DNA of 64,000 bases. It comes from Clostridiales bacterium. GTDB lineage: Bacteria > Bacillota > Clostridia > Lachnospirales > Lachnospiraceae. Positions 43,373-52,119 of this stretch are shown piece by piece. How positions within the stretch are numbered: the stretch's first letter is position 1; each line of letters begins with the position of its first letter. The position numbers and the translations under genes were made by a program. Under the pieces are notes generated by a model, which saw only the letters and a list, made by a program, of their open reading frames with translations, ran no database searches and was not told the origin of the DNA. Location: assembly GCA_018376135.1 (NCBI GenBank), contig JAHABX010000003.1:62001-126000 (forward strand), written 5' to 3'.

Positions 43373-45653
43373 TTTCCTTCACCGCTTCCTCTGTATTCAT
43401 GCTTCCATTCAGAACCGCCGTTCCATATTTATGCACCACATCCCGAATCCTTTCATCCCCGGTGGATACGCTCTCTGCGGACTCCGCCAGTTCCAGAAGA
43501 CGTCCGTAATTCTCTGCATCCGCCCACTGAATTTCCAGCGAAAAGGGAGTATCCTCCTCGGACTCTGCGATCATGATTCCTGCCTGCCCGTAATCCTCCG
43601 GACTCTCCTTCAGCGTTTCAAAGACATTCTTATTGACCGGGAAACCTGCCGGGAGCTCCAGACTTTGCAGCTCCTGTCCGAACAGGAAACGGAAAAACTC
43701 CAATGCCAGAGCATTTTCTCCGGAACCGGCGCAGATCCCCACCTCCGTTTTCGGAATGAAGCTGTTGGTTACCTGTCCTTCAAAAAGCTTCCAGTCAAAA
43801 TTTTCCTCCTGTCCCATAATCGTTGAGATCATATTAAAATCAAAGTTCATACCGCTTACCGTTCCCGCTCCCAGTCTCTGGGTCTTTCTTGCAATGTCCA
43901 TGGCATTCGCGGATGCAATTGCATAATACCTGCCCTCTCCGGTGATATCCGAACTCCAATTCTCCACATCCTCTGAAAGTTCCTCCGCTGTAAGCCCTGC
44001 AAGCTCCGCCTGATAAATCCGCCTGGCGCTGTCCAGGAAATCTGCCACTGCCGACTCGTTAACAGCTCCGGTATCATCCGTCCATGCTGCTTCGCTGGAA
44101 AGTCCCAGTGTATACAGTACCGCTTCTTCACTTGTAAGACCCAGAAGTTTTCCTTCCGGATATTTTTCTCTCAGCTTTTCCACCGCATCTGCCAGCTTTT
44201 CCAGACTGTCCACACCATTCAGCGCTTCCCGGTCTCCCAGCAGAAGGGAAAGCCGGAAACGGACCGGAAGAGAATGGATCTTTCCATCTTTGCGGTATGC
44301 CTCCGCCATATTGGGAAACACCGATCCCTCCTCTTTCAGCTCTTCCACGGTTTCACTCAGATCCGCCAGTATCCCCTTCTCCCTGTAAGCTTCTGACGGA
44401 AGCTCATCCAATACCAGCAGATCCGGTCCCTCTCCGGACATCAGTTTTGTGTTCAGGTTACGGAGCGCATCCTCTGCCGTGACCCCATCCTCACCGGTCA
44501 TGCCGGTCTCGTACCGCACATAAGCCTCCGGATGCTGTTTCTGGAACATACTGACGGCTTGCCGGATTGTATAGTCCTCGGTCAGGCTGTAGATACTGAT
44601 CTGTTCCTGGGGAACCGTAGGTACCGTCTCATCGTAGGCATACCGGCACAGACTGGCATTACTGTACAGAATGACAAATTCCTGATTGGGCAGTACCTCC
44701 ATTCCCAGCAGCAACAGCATCTGATCTCCCAGAGAACAAAGGCTTCCGTCCATGACCTGTTCCATGGCAGTTCCCCCCAGCACATGCCGGTAAAGTCCCT
44801 GAGAAAATGCCAGATAGATTACATTCTCCTCTTCCCCTCCGGCTGCCACAAGGCTGTAACCGTCCGTATTTACACCCATTCTGTCTCCCAGATTTTCCAG
44901 AACAAAATCCGACAGCACCTGATCTTCCTCTGCCACAATTCCCTGCTCCATCTGATAGAGAACCACTCCGCCCGTGGCAAATGCCACCATATAATCCTTC
45001 GTAAAACATACATATTCTACGATTCCGTCTGTCTCAAAAAGCTTTTTTCGGTTTCCGCTCTCCTTTTCCACCGCATAGACGCCTCCCTGCAGACCATATC
45101 CGTAAAGCTGATTCTCCTCATTGAAGAAAAAGCTGTAGAACTGCTCTTCCCCTTCTTCTGACAGATCCGTCCAGTTCCCATCTCTGTCCACATAGGCATA
45201 AGAAGGATCATACACATTTTCTTCTCCATCCTCTTCGTACAGGTCATAAACAAACGCGGTTCCGCCATCGGAAGCCAGCGCCATCTCCATGATATATGCT
45301 TTCTCCAGAAATTCATCCAGCCATGCAGCTTCCTTTTTCTCCCATGTGACGCCCTCATCCGGCGAAATATATAATCCGGACATTTCATCCAGCAGCATCA
45401 GCTCCCCGCTGTCCAGTTTTTTTATACTTCTTCGGATACCCCCATTGGATACCATTTCCTCCGGCAGCGTCAACTCCTGCTCCATATAGCGTCCCATACT
45501 CGCCTCCTGCTCAGTCTGAGCTTCCTGAGCAGTTCCGGACTGACCGGACTCTTTTTCTTCGTTCGCTGCCGGATCACTTCCGCCGCAGCCGGTCAGAAGC
45601 AATGCCATAACCGCTATACTCAATATCGCTGCTTTCCATAATCTGTTCTTCAT
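43338..45653 (-). CDS. lipoprotein joining a propeller-like N-terminal region to an extracellular solute-binding domain
   Basis: 771 residues. The signal peptide ends at a lipobox near LLTGCGG (Cys23) and is followed by an acidic linker. Residues of about 50-345 contain repeated short beta-rich units with SGLYISPDEGVTWEKKE, DRDGNWTDLS, NQLYGYGLQGGVYAVE and TDGYSLVAAGG, which look like a BNR/propeller fold. From about 350 a family 1 solute-binding domain follows (TLTEDYTIRQAVSMFQKQHPEAYVRYE, GEGPDLLVLDELPSEAY, ASANAMDIARKT). Typical binding proteins have only the second part and about 450 residues. The ATG follows GAGGAGG. It is the first gene of the operon, under paired response-regulator sites. 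Confidence 0.85.
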   Translation of the reverse strand: MKNRLWKAAILSIAVMALLLTGCGGSDPAANEEKESGQSGTAQEAQTEQEASMGRYMEQELTLPEEMVSNGGIRRSIKKLDSGELMLLDEMSGLYISPDEGVTWEKKEAAWLDEFLEKAYIMEMALASDGGTAFVYDLYEEDGEENVYDPSYAYVDRDGNWTDLSEEGEEQFYSFFFNEENQLYGYGLQGGVYAVEKESGNRKKLFETDGIVEYVCFTKDYMVAFATGGVVLYQMEQGIVAEEDQVLSDFVLENLGDRMGVNTDGYSLVAAGGEEENVIYLAFSQGLYRHVLGGTAMEQVMDGSLCSLGDQMLLLLGMEVLPNQEFVILYSNASLCRYAYDETVPTVPQEQISIYSLTEDYTIRQAVSMFQKQHPEAYVRYETGMTGEDGVTAEDALRNLNTKLMSGEGPDLLVLDELPSEAYREKGILADLSETVEELKEEGSVFPNMAEAYRKDGKIHSLPVRFRLSLLLGDREALNGVDSLEKLADAVEKLREKYPEGKLLGLTSEEAVLYTLGLSSEAAWTDDTGAVNESAVADFLDSARRIYQAELAGLTAEELSEDVENWSSDITGEGRYYAIASANAMDIARKTQRLGAGTVSGMNFDFNMISTIMGQEENFDWKLFEGQVTNSFIPKTEVGICAGSGENALALEFFRFLFGQELQSLELPAGFPVNKNVFETLKESPEDYGQAGIMIAESEEDTPFSLEIQWADAENYGRLLELAESAESVSTGDERIRDVVHKYGTAVLNGSMNTEEAVKEIVRESAIYLAE

Positions 45654-45700
45654 CATTCTCCTCCTCAGCATTTCTGATATTCGAAGCATAACAGGGCTTT

Positions 45701-45762
45701 CTCTAAGAATCCTCTAAGCGCACCTGTTTATTTTTCCGGGAAATTTTAGAGATTCCTTAGAT
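45701..45762. promoter_or_regulatory. mirror-image response-regulator sites between the binding-protein operon and its two-component system
   Basis: CTCTAAG-N4-CTCTAAG at 45701-45718 and, on the other strand, ATCTAAG-N4-CTCTAAA at 45762-45745. Both have 11-bp spacing. Each lies close to one of the divergent promoters, next to TATGCT (minus) and TATAGT at 45776-45781 (plus). Strong candidates for binding by the adjacent OmpR-type regulator. Confidence 0.7.
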
Positions 45763-45880
45763 AATCATTTTGTAGTATAGTATATAGGATGCCGGGATTG
45801 CAGAAGCTGCACCGTAATGAAGCTATCCGGCACATCAGGTCCGATTCAAAACAGACGCCAGATGTCAGAATGAGGTTTTT

Positions 45881-46555
45881 ATGAGATTGCTATTAGTGGA
45901 AGATGATGAAAAATTAAATCATGCTCTTGCCTTTCAGCTAAGAAACGAAGGTTTTGAAACAGATACCTGCTATGATGGAGAGGAAGCGCTCTACTACATC
46001 CGCCAGCGCATTCATGACCTGATCCTTCTGGATTGGATGCTGCCATGCATCAGCGGGATCGAGGTACTGAAAACCATGCGGGAGGAACACAATCAGACCC
46101 CTGTCATTCTGATCACGGCTCTGGATGCGCTGGATGACAAGGTCACCGGACTGGACTGTGGAGCCGATGACTATCTGGTAAAACCCTTTGCTCTGGAGGA
46201 GCTGCTGGCAAGACTTCGCTGCATTGCCCGGCGTCCCCGGAAGCTGGTACTGGACGGGCAGTTATCCTGTGGAGATATGACCTATTATATAGAAGAAAAC
46301 CGGCTGACTGGAAGAGAAGGAGCCTGCAGCCTTTCCAAACGGGAGGGTGCGCTTTTAGAGACATTTTTCAGAAATCCCGCTCAGACGCTTCCCCGCTCTC
46401 TGCTGCTCACCAGGGTATGGGGACTGGACAGCGATGTGGAAGACGGAAATCTGGACAATTATATTCATTTTCTGAGAAGGAGACTGCGCACGGTGGGAAG
46501 CGCCTGCAGTATCCAGACTGTCCGGGGTGTGGGCTACCGTCTGCAGCTTTCATAA
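45881..46555 (+). CDS. OmpR-family response regulator of the propeller-binding-protein locus
   Basis: 224 residues: acidic pair in LLVEDDE, phospho-acceptor Asp51 (LILLDWMLPCISG), Lys in YLVKPFALEE, then a winged helix ending IQTVRGVGYRLQLS. Divergent from the lipoprotein operon and 17 bases before the kinase gene. It probably controls both directions through the mirror sites. A weak SD (GAGG) precedes the ATG. Confidence 0.93.
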   Translation: MRLLLVEDDEKLNHALAFQLRNEGFETDTCYDGEEALYYIRQRIHDLILLDWMLPCISGIEVLKTMREEHNQTPVILITALDALDDKVTGLDCGADDYLVKPFALEELLARLRCIARRPRKLVLDGQLSCGDMTYYIEENRLTGREGACSLSKREGALLETFFRNPAQTLPRSLLLTRVWGLDSDVEDGNLDNYIHFLRRRLRTVGSACSIQTVRGVGYRLQLS

Positions 46556-46572
46556 TCAGGGGAGGTATCTGT

Positions 46573-47850
46573 ATGTTTCAAAGGGTTCATTTTCGACTCG
46601 CTGCACTCTGCGCCGGTATTACTATATTTATCATCCTGATCATGTCTGCTTCCTATCTGCATATTTCTGAACAGAATCTGCAGGCAAACAGCTATCGTTC
46701 CTTTCAGAATGACATGAACACTCTGCTCTCCAATCTGGAACAGCAGACCATTATCACCCACGAGTGGCTGAGCAAGCTGGAAGACAACGGGAAATACCAC
46801 ATCAGTATTCTGGACAATCAGACCCCGCTATTATTCACCCGACGGCATACAGAAGAGCAGAAGCTGCTCTTTGCACGTGCGTGGGATGTCTACGAACAGT
46901 CCTTTGAGATCGAACCGACTGTCTCCTATTACAACACCTGGCATGTGGAATTTCCATTTTCCTCCACTGACAGTCAGAAAAACGACTACTATGCCTGTGC
47001 CGCTGTATCGGAGCGGGATCACGGAACCCTTCAGATTATGATCCTGTCCTCCCTTGCTCCCCTGACACAGCAGATCCAAAGGCAGCGCATGCTCTTTTTC
47101 TTCCTAAATCTGCTTGCTGCCCTGGCACTCTGTATTTTTTCCTGGTTTTTCACCAGAAGACTCCTGCTTCCTTTAAAGGAGAGCCAAAAGAGACAGACAC
47201 AATTCCTTGCATCTGCCTCTCATGAACTGCGCACTCCTCTGGCGGTCATCCTTTCCTGCGCTTCTGCGGCAGAACAGGCATCCGACTCGGAACGGGCACA
47301 TTTCCTTTCTTCGATTCAGTCAGAAGGGCTCCGTATGTCCCGCCTGATCGAGGATATGCTCCTTCTCACCCGCTCTGACACCCAGAGCTGGACCATCCAG
47401 AAGGAATCCACAGAGCTGGACACCCTGCTGCTGGATGCTTTTGAAGCCTTTGAACCCATGGCAGCCAAACATGCGGTCCGCCTTTTGGTACAGCTTCCGG
47501 AATCAGCCCTTATGCCCTGCCTCTGCGATCCCCAGCGCATCCGGCAGGTGATCGATATTTTGCTGCACAATGCCCTCAGCTATACCCCCGCAGGCGGACA
47601 GATCACGCTTTCCCTTTCCTCTCAGGGCAGGCAGACCTTTCTCACAGTCTCAGATACCGGTATCGGCATTCCTGATTCCGAAAAGCCTCATATTTTTCAG
47701 CGCTTTTACCGGATCGATCCGTCCCGCAGTGAAAAAGGACATTTCGGGCTGGGACTTTCCATTGCAGCCGAGCTTGTCCATGCACACGGAGGTAAGATTC
47801 AGGTGACTGATGCCCCTGGCGGCGGAAGCAGCTTTACCGTGATACTATGA
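46573..47850 (+). CDS. sensor histidine kinase of the propeller-binding-protein locus
   Basis: 425 residues from the ATG after GGGGAGG. Helix 1 at about 8-30, an extracellular region of about 130 residues, helix 2 near FFFLNLLAALALCIFSWFF, H-box ASASHELRTPLAVILS, N-box LLHNALSYTP, G1 DTGIGIP and G2 HFGLGLSIAAELV. Its partner is the response regulator upstream. The sensed ligand is unknown; the nearby lipoprotein could present it. Confidence 0.93.
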   Translation: MFQRVHFRLAALCAGITIFIILIMSASYLHISEQNLQANSYRSFQNDMNTLLSNLEQQTIITHEWLSKLEDNGKYHISILDNQTPLLFTRRHTEEQKLLFARAWDVYEQSFEIEPTVSYYNTWHVEFPFSSTDSQKNDYYACAAVSERDHGTLQIMILSSLAPLTQQIQRQRMLFFFLNLLAALALCIFSWFFTRRLLLPLKESQKRQTQFLASASHELRTPLAVILSCASAAEQASDSERAHFLSSIQSEGLRMSRLIEDMLLLTRSDTQSWTIQKESTELDTLLLDAFEAFEPMAAKHAVRLLVQLPESALMPCLCDPQRIRQVIDILLHNALSYTPAGGQITLSLSSQGRQTFLTVSDTGIGIPDSEKPHIFQRFYRIDPSRSEKGHFGLGLSIAAELVHAHGGKIQVTDAPGGGSSFTVIL

Positions 47851-47910
47851 AGAAAATTCCACCATTCTCGTCCCCTCCAGTGCCAATACGTATCCTCAGC
47901 CGCCTGCGAT

Positions 47911-48339
47911 CTACAGCCTCGCACAAAAATATTTATAAATAAGGGAAGCGACCACATACTGTACCACTGCCATTATAAAGAGAATCTCAACCACAATCAT
48001 ATTGGCTCTAAACCATGCCAGAATGGAGGAACCAAAGAAACAGCCCAGAATGCTCACCTGCATGGTGCGATAGGCTGCCTTATATCGTAGATAAACCTTA
48101 CGCTCATCCTTCAGGTTAATCGCCTGTTCCTTCCTCTTCTTCTCGTATTCCTCCCGATTCTCCGGTCTGGTATTCCTGTATTCCCGTATGACGTTTGCTG
48201 CTGCGTTCGCAGCCAGGGCTACACCTGTCGCAAAGAGCAGCGTAGAATAATAGTCTATGTCTGTCAGCCATCCAACTGCTGTGAGTACAATACCCAGAAC
48301 AAAATAGCACGTCAAAATCACGATATTGGTCTTATTCAT
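47911..48339 (-). CDS. hypothetical membrane protein paired with an XRE regulator
   Basis: 142 residues with four hydrophobic segments (about 8-25, 34-55, 97-112, 117-137) and a charged middle loop (NTRPENREEYEKKRKEQAINL). The start ATG shares a base with the regulator stop, so the two are translated together. Small HTH plus multi-helix membrane protein pairs of this kind are common in Bacillota. I do not recognise the family. Confidence 0.8.
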   Translation of the reverse strand: MNKTNIVILTCYFVLGIVLTAVGWLTDIDYYSTLLFATGVALAANAAANVIREYRNTRPENREEYEKKRKEQAINLKDERKVYLRYKAAYRTMQVSILGCFFGSSILAWFRANMIVVEILFIMAVVQYVVASLIYKYFCARL

Positions 48340-48539
48340 CACTCTTCCTCCTCGTATATGAATATTTCTTCAATGCTCATTCCAAAATATTTTGCAATTT
48401 TAAATGCCAACAGGATCGAAGGATTATATCTTCCATTTTCCAGAGAGCCTATCGTCTGTCTGGAAACCTCCAAAATCTCCGCCAGCTCCTCCTGCTTGAT
48501 CCCCCTCTTTTTTCTCAGCTCTTCCAAACGATTTTTCAT
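48339..48539 (-). CDS. XRE-family small transcriptional regulator
   Basis: 66 residues, essentially one Cro/C1-type helix-turn-helix: RLEELRKKRGIKQEELAEILEVSRQTIGSLENGRYNPSILLAFKIAKYF. It resembles the YozG/SinR-like minimal regulators that act next to a membrane protein. SD GAAGGAG. Two palindromic sites flank its promoter and suggest autoregulation. Confidence 0.93.
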   Translation of the reverse strand: MKNRLEELRKKRGIKQEELAEILEVSRQTIGSLENGRYNPSILLAFKIAKYFGMSIEEIFIYEEEE

Positions 48540-48553
48540 CTGTATCTCCTTCT

Positions 48554-48619
48554 ATGGAAAGTTTGCTTTCCATCTTTATCGTAGCAGTTTTACACAAAAA
48601 TGTCAAGTTAACTTTCCAT
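48554..48619. promoter_or_regulatory. promoter and paired operators of the XRE/membrane-protein pair
   Basis: Promoter TTGACA at 48606-48601, 17-base spacer, TACGAT at 48583-48578 (minus strand). Operator ATGGAAAG-N4-CTTTCCAT lies at 48554-48573, between -10 and the gene. A related copy ATGGAAAG-TTAA-CTTGACAT at 48619-48600 overlaps the -35. Confidence 0.8.
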
Positions 48620-48630
48620 TTTTGAATCAC

Positions 48631-48660
48631 AAAACCCCGAAGATCTGATCACCTCCGGGG
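48631..48660 (-). terminator. terminator of the small lipoprotein gene
   Basis: CCCCGGAGGT pairs with ATCTTCGGGG (two G-T pairs), followed by TTTTGTG on the minus strand. Confidence 0.7.
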
Positions 48661-48672
48661 CATTCCAATTCA

Positions 48673-49035
48673 TTATTCCTGTTCTTCTTTCTCCGCATAA
48701 AACCAAACATATTCCGTTTCTTTTCCTTCCCCGACACAGACCATGATGGCGCCGTCCCCATCATCATACGTGTAAGGGTTCCCAACACAGCCAAAGTTGG
48801 AAACTCCATTCTCTCCGGGGATCTCCGTTGACTCTACAGACGAGGCAATATGCCCCTCAATGCAGCCGGAATCTCCCATGGGACCGGTTTCATCTGAACC
48901 ATAGTAAAGAGTATCATTCACTCTTATGACCATTTCTGTATACTCCATGGGGATCTGCTCTGATTTGCTATTACAGCCATATATACACAAACTGAAAAAC
49001 AGCACAATTCCTGCTAAAGTCTTCGCATTTCTCAT
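48673..49035 (-). CDS. small putative lipoprotein
   Basis: 120 residues starting MRNAKTLAGIVLFFSLCIYGC, a short lipoprotein signal with lipobox LCIYGC (the position before Cys is Gly). The mature part is acidic, with a Gly/Ser loop, conserved-looking cysteines in DSGCIEGH and NFGCVGN, and ends YVWFYAEKEEQE. I know no family for it. A single-gene unit beside the XRE pair; start supported by GGGGG close to the ATG. Confidence 0.75.
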   Translation of the reverse strand: MRNAKTLAGIVLFFSLCIYGCNSKSEQIPMEYTEMVIRVNDTLYYGSDETGPMGDSGCIEGHIASSVESTEIPGENGVSNFGCVGNPYTYDDGDGAIMVCVGEGKETEYVWFYAEKEEQE

Positions 49036-49068
49036 GATTACCCCCATTATCTTTCAAGTTCTATCCAA

Positions 49069-49097
49069 ATTATACTATAAAATGCTTTTTACCACAA
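49069..49097 (-). promoter_or_regulatory. promoter of the small lipoprotein gene
   Basis: TTGTGG at 49097-49092, 17-base spacer, perfect TATAAT at 49074-49069. The remaining bases up to 49235 show no clear feature. Confidence 0.7.
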
Positions 49098-49235
49098 TAA
49101 AATCGCACCGGGACCATATTAATGTTTCCGTAGGCAATTTTGTATAGCACATATTTTTGTGGGCATACTTGAAAATGCCAACTGCATATAATATAGTGTG
49201 TGTAGGCAAAACGATGTGAATGTCCAATTGGGGCA

Positions 49236-49273
49236 AAACGAACCCCCAGAGAGTGCCAGCTCTCTGGGGGTTC
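49236..49273. terminator. terminator of the second BlaR1/BlaI module
   Basis: A 14-bp perfect stem GAACCCCCAGAGAG/CTCTCTGGGGGTTC with a 6-base loop and GTTTTG after it on the minus strand. Confidence 0.85.
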
Positions 49274-49301
49274 TTGTCGTTTACAGCAGACCACACTGAA
49301 A

Positions 49302-51524
49302 TTACTTCATAAATTTTAGTGTTCTTGCCAGTTTAATAATATCATCTTTGGTAAAATGCTCCTGGTTCAAAAATAATGTATATACATAATCACTATCCTG
49401 TTCAGCAAAAAAGACATACCAATATCTTGATGTTGTCTGCAATTCCTCCTCTTCCAAATCATACTTATTTATATATTCCTCGGCTTCTGGTGCAGTGAAC
49501 AAGTCAAAAGAATACTCACAGAGAATTGCCTGCCTGTCACAGCCTTCTATTATTTCATACTCCGAATCTCTGCCCCCATGATTCATCCGCCATTCAACTG
49601 CCTGCAGGATGTTATTCTCAAACTGCACACGATCTGAAAAACGCTCCATCTCCACAAGACCAATGCCTCCGGGTGCATACTTGCTTTCCTGAGCAAATTC
49701 ACCATGAGCAGGTTCTTCATAATCTCCTTTCAGCAGGCATCCCTGCCATATATCATTAAAATCCATGTTATATTTTCCAAGTGTCAAACCTGCCGGAAGT
49801 TCCAGATTGACATATTTACTAATGTCATATTCTCGTACTAAAAACGACTGCACATCCAAATCCGGTGTATATCTTTCATCCACATCATATAAGAGCTGTC
49901 CATCACCCATTGCAGGATACACTATTCTGATATCGCTCAATTCATTTTCTGTATATCCGTATTCTTCCGCTGTTTCTGCAACCCAATACGATACCTGCAG
50001 TTCATATTCCCGTCCATTATAAGCTAACGGTATCCGGTACATCCAGGTAAGCCATTCTTCACCTTCCTCACGGATCAAATTGCTATACGGTAATTCGCCA
50101 CCCTCTGTATCTATTGCAAATGCTTCCTGCAAAGCTTCACTGCCTGCATTACAAAGGCTCAGAAGTTTTTCTACCGTAAATTCTTCCGTATTTTTCTGCT
50201 GTTCTCCCAGCACAGTATAATAATCATCGGAAGCAGTGCTGTTTTCTACAACCGAAGCAATTCTTACGTCAACATTCTCCACTTCCACATATACATCCAT
50301 ATCCTCTTCTGCAGGATTCTGCACGTTCACTCCTATTTTAAACCATGCTCCTTTTTCCACATCCATCTTCACCGGCATTCCCGGTGTCAGATAAGTTGGA
50401 GCATCGTACGCATTTTCCTGCTTAACCTCCACCGGAAGCAAAACAACTTCCGTATCTCCAAGCCCTTCCCCGGCTGACAATGTCAGACGATTTCCTTTCG
50501 GACTTATTTCTTCATCCGAATAATAAAAGCTCTCCATGCCGCCTGCCGGAATGGTCACTCTGATCTGATACTTTCTCGGAGCAGTTGTCAAAAAGCACAC
50601 AGCTATAATCACGCAGACTGCTGCAGACACTGCAGTCAGCCAGAAAGCCGGTTTTTTATAATTCAAAATGGATCTCACTCTTTCCTTTATCCCCACTTCC
50701 CCAAATGCCAGCGGATAAGCAAAAACCATCTCCCTCCGACATGCACATGCTAACAGCGTTCTGGAATATTCCTTTTTGTCCTGTATATCCATATCCCTGA
50801 TTACTTTTTCATCACACGCAAGTTCAATATCTTTGCAGAAGAGAATATATGCAATCCAACAAAGCGGATGAAACCAGTAAACACACAATAACAGATATCC
50901 AAGAGATTTCCACCAGTGGTCTCCTCTTTTTAAATGTGCATGTTCATGCGCCGCAATATACTTTATTTCATTCTCTTGAAGTCCGGAAGATATGTAAATC
51001 CGCGGTTTCACGATGCCCAAAATAAACGGGGATTTTACTGCATCACAAATCAGGATGTTATCTTTATACGGCACTGCTTCTCTCACCCGCAAATGCAATC
51101 TGAACAGACTGATCACTGCGTACAGCACAAAAAGAATCACTCCAAATCCCCATACAATGCCGCATATATGAGTTACCACCTGTAACGGAGCCACACTGGC
51201 AGATTCATCATAGGCAAAAGAATCGGCAAGCATTGGATTTACTGAATTTTGAACGATCTGCCAATCGCTGCTAATAGACGGAATGTAATCCTGTGTTTCA
51301 CCTTCCACCACAGCATAATCCTTGATCGGTTCCGTGGCGGACAATAAAGCAAATGTGCTTTCTATTGAAAATGGACAAATCAATCGGATTGCAACCAGAC
51401 TCCACATGAAGCAATTCACCCATCTCGGTGTCCTGCGAAAAATAAGCCGAAAACACATCACTGCCAATATCATCCAGCCTGCAGTAAGACTCATGTTCAA
51501 TAATTTGAAAAACACCTCTCCCAT
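49302..51524 (-). CDS. BlaR1-family M56 metallopeptidase sensor (module 2), large
   Basis: 740 residues. The N-terminal membrane part contains HEHAHLKRGDHW (HExxH zinc site) and ACDEKVIRD with the third ligand. A membrane helix near KPAFWLTAVSAAVCVIIAVCFLT leads to a long extracellular region of about 400 residues. This is over twice the length of that part of module 1 and shows no SxxK penicillin-binding motif. It includes repeated beta-rich parts such as DVYVEVENVDVRI and a C-terminus ending TKDDIIKLARTLKFMK. Placed 11 bases after blaI-like, SD AGGAGG; it should cut the repressor on signal. Confidence 0.88.
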   Translation of the reverse strand: MGEVFFKLLNMSLTAGWMILAVMCFRLIFRRTPRWVNCFMWSLVAIRLICPFSIESTFALLSATEPIKDYAVVEGETQDYIPSISSDWQIVQNSVNPMLADSFAYDESASVAPLQVVTHICGIVWGFGVILFVLYAVISLFRLHLRVREAVPYKDNILICDAVKSPFILGIVKPRIYISSGLQENEIKYIAAHEHAHLKRGDHWWKSLGYLLLCVYWFHPLCWIAYILFCKDIELACDEKVIRDMDIQDKKEYSRTLLACACRREMVFAYPLAFGEVGIKERVRSILNYKKPAFWLTAVSAAVCVIIAVCFLTTAPRKYQIRVTIPAGGMESFYYSDEEISPKGNRLTLSAGEGLGDTEVVLLPVEVKQENAYDAPTYLTPGMPVKMDVEKGAWFKIGVNVQNPAEEDMDVYVEVENVDVRIASVVENSTASDDYYTVLGEQQKNTEEFTVEKLLSLCNAGSEALQEAFAIDTEGGELPYSNLIREEGEEWLTWMYRIPLAYNGREYELQVSYWVAETAEEYGYTENELSDIRIVYPAMGDGQLLYDVDERYTPDLDVQSFLVREYDISKYVNLELPAGLTLGKYNMDFNDIWQGCLLKGDYEEPAHGEFAQESKYAPGGIGLVEMERFSDRVQFENNILQAVEWRMNHGGRDSEYEIIEGCDRQAILCEYSFDLFTAPEAEEYINKYDLEEEELQTTSRYWYVFFAEQDSDYVYTLFLNQEHFTKDDIIKLARTLKFMK

Positions 51525-51535
51525 CGTCCTCCTCC

Positions 51536-51889
51536 TTATGCCTGATCAATCATTTTTCGGATCGCTTCTGCATCCTCGTCCGTAATCTTTGTATTCTGCA
51601 TAAATGCTGCAATAAATGCCGGGAGCGAACCTGCAAAGGTTTCTTCCACATATTTTTTACTCTGCAAAGAATAAAATTCTTCTTTGGAAATCAAAGAAGT
51701 AACCAGCCCATTTTCATTTTTAAAAAGTCCTTTATCAATCAATCTTCTAAGCACATTGTGTGCCGTGGTCCGCTTCCAGTTGAATTCTATTGCAGTTAAT
51801 TTCACAAGCTCTGATGATGTAACCGGTTCATGCTCCCATATCATATCTGCATATCTCGCTTCAATAACCCCTAATTGTATTTCTGCCAT
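51536..51889 (-). CDS. BlaI/MecI-family repressor (module 2)
   Basis: 117 residues. The winged helix includes EARYADMIWEHEPVTSSELVKLTAIEFNWKRTTAHNVLRRLIDKGLF; the dimer region holds SLPAFIAAFMQNTKITDEDAEAIRKMID. Its C-terminal pattern is very like module 1, so the two pairs are paralogous. SD AGGAGG. Here the repressor gene precedes the sensor, unlike module 1. Confidence 0.93.
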   Translation of the reverse strand: MAEIQLGVIEARYADMIWEHEPVTSSELVKLTAIEFNWKRTTAHNVLRRLIDKGLFKNENGLVTSLISKEEFYSLQSKKYVEETFAGSLPAFIAAFMQNTKITDEDAEAIRKMIDQA

Positions 51890-51912
51890 AATTCTGTCCT
51901 CCTAACGCAATA

Positions 51913-51955
51913 GACCACACAATGTAGTCCCAATTAAAGACTACATTATGTGGTC
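51913..51955. promoter_or_regulatory. paired BlaI-type operators, module 2
   Basis: Two 17-base dyads of the form GACYACA-N3-TGTRGTC at 51913-51929 and 51939-51955, separated by 9 bases. They contain the ACA...TGT core of BlaI sites. Confidence 0.8.
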
Positions 51956-51966
51956 TGCTTTGTCAA
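51938..51966 (-). promoter_or_regulatory. promoter of BlaI/BlaR1 module 2
   Basis: TTGACA at 51966-51961, 17-base spacer, TAGTCT at 51943-51938; an operator fills the spacer. Confidence 0.85.
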
Positions 51967-52037
51967 GATGAATATCCAAAAAACTTGCTTCGACAAAATC
52001 CTCGGTCGCAGGCATTCGCTAAATGCCAACAAAGACA

Positions 52038-52078
52038 CAAAAAGAGCCACATTCATGCAAGCATGATGCGACTCTTTA
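52038..52078 (-). terminator. terminator of the str operon
   Basis: A long stem with G-T pairs and one bulge (AGAGTCGCAT/ATGTGGCTCT arms) followed by TTTTTGTG on the minus strand, 42 bases after tuf. Confidence 0.8.
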
Positions 52079-52119
52079 TTACGTCTTTTTACGCGCTTAT
52101 CTCATTGCTTTCGCGAAAA

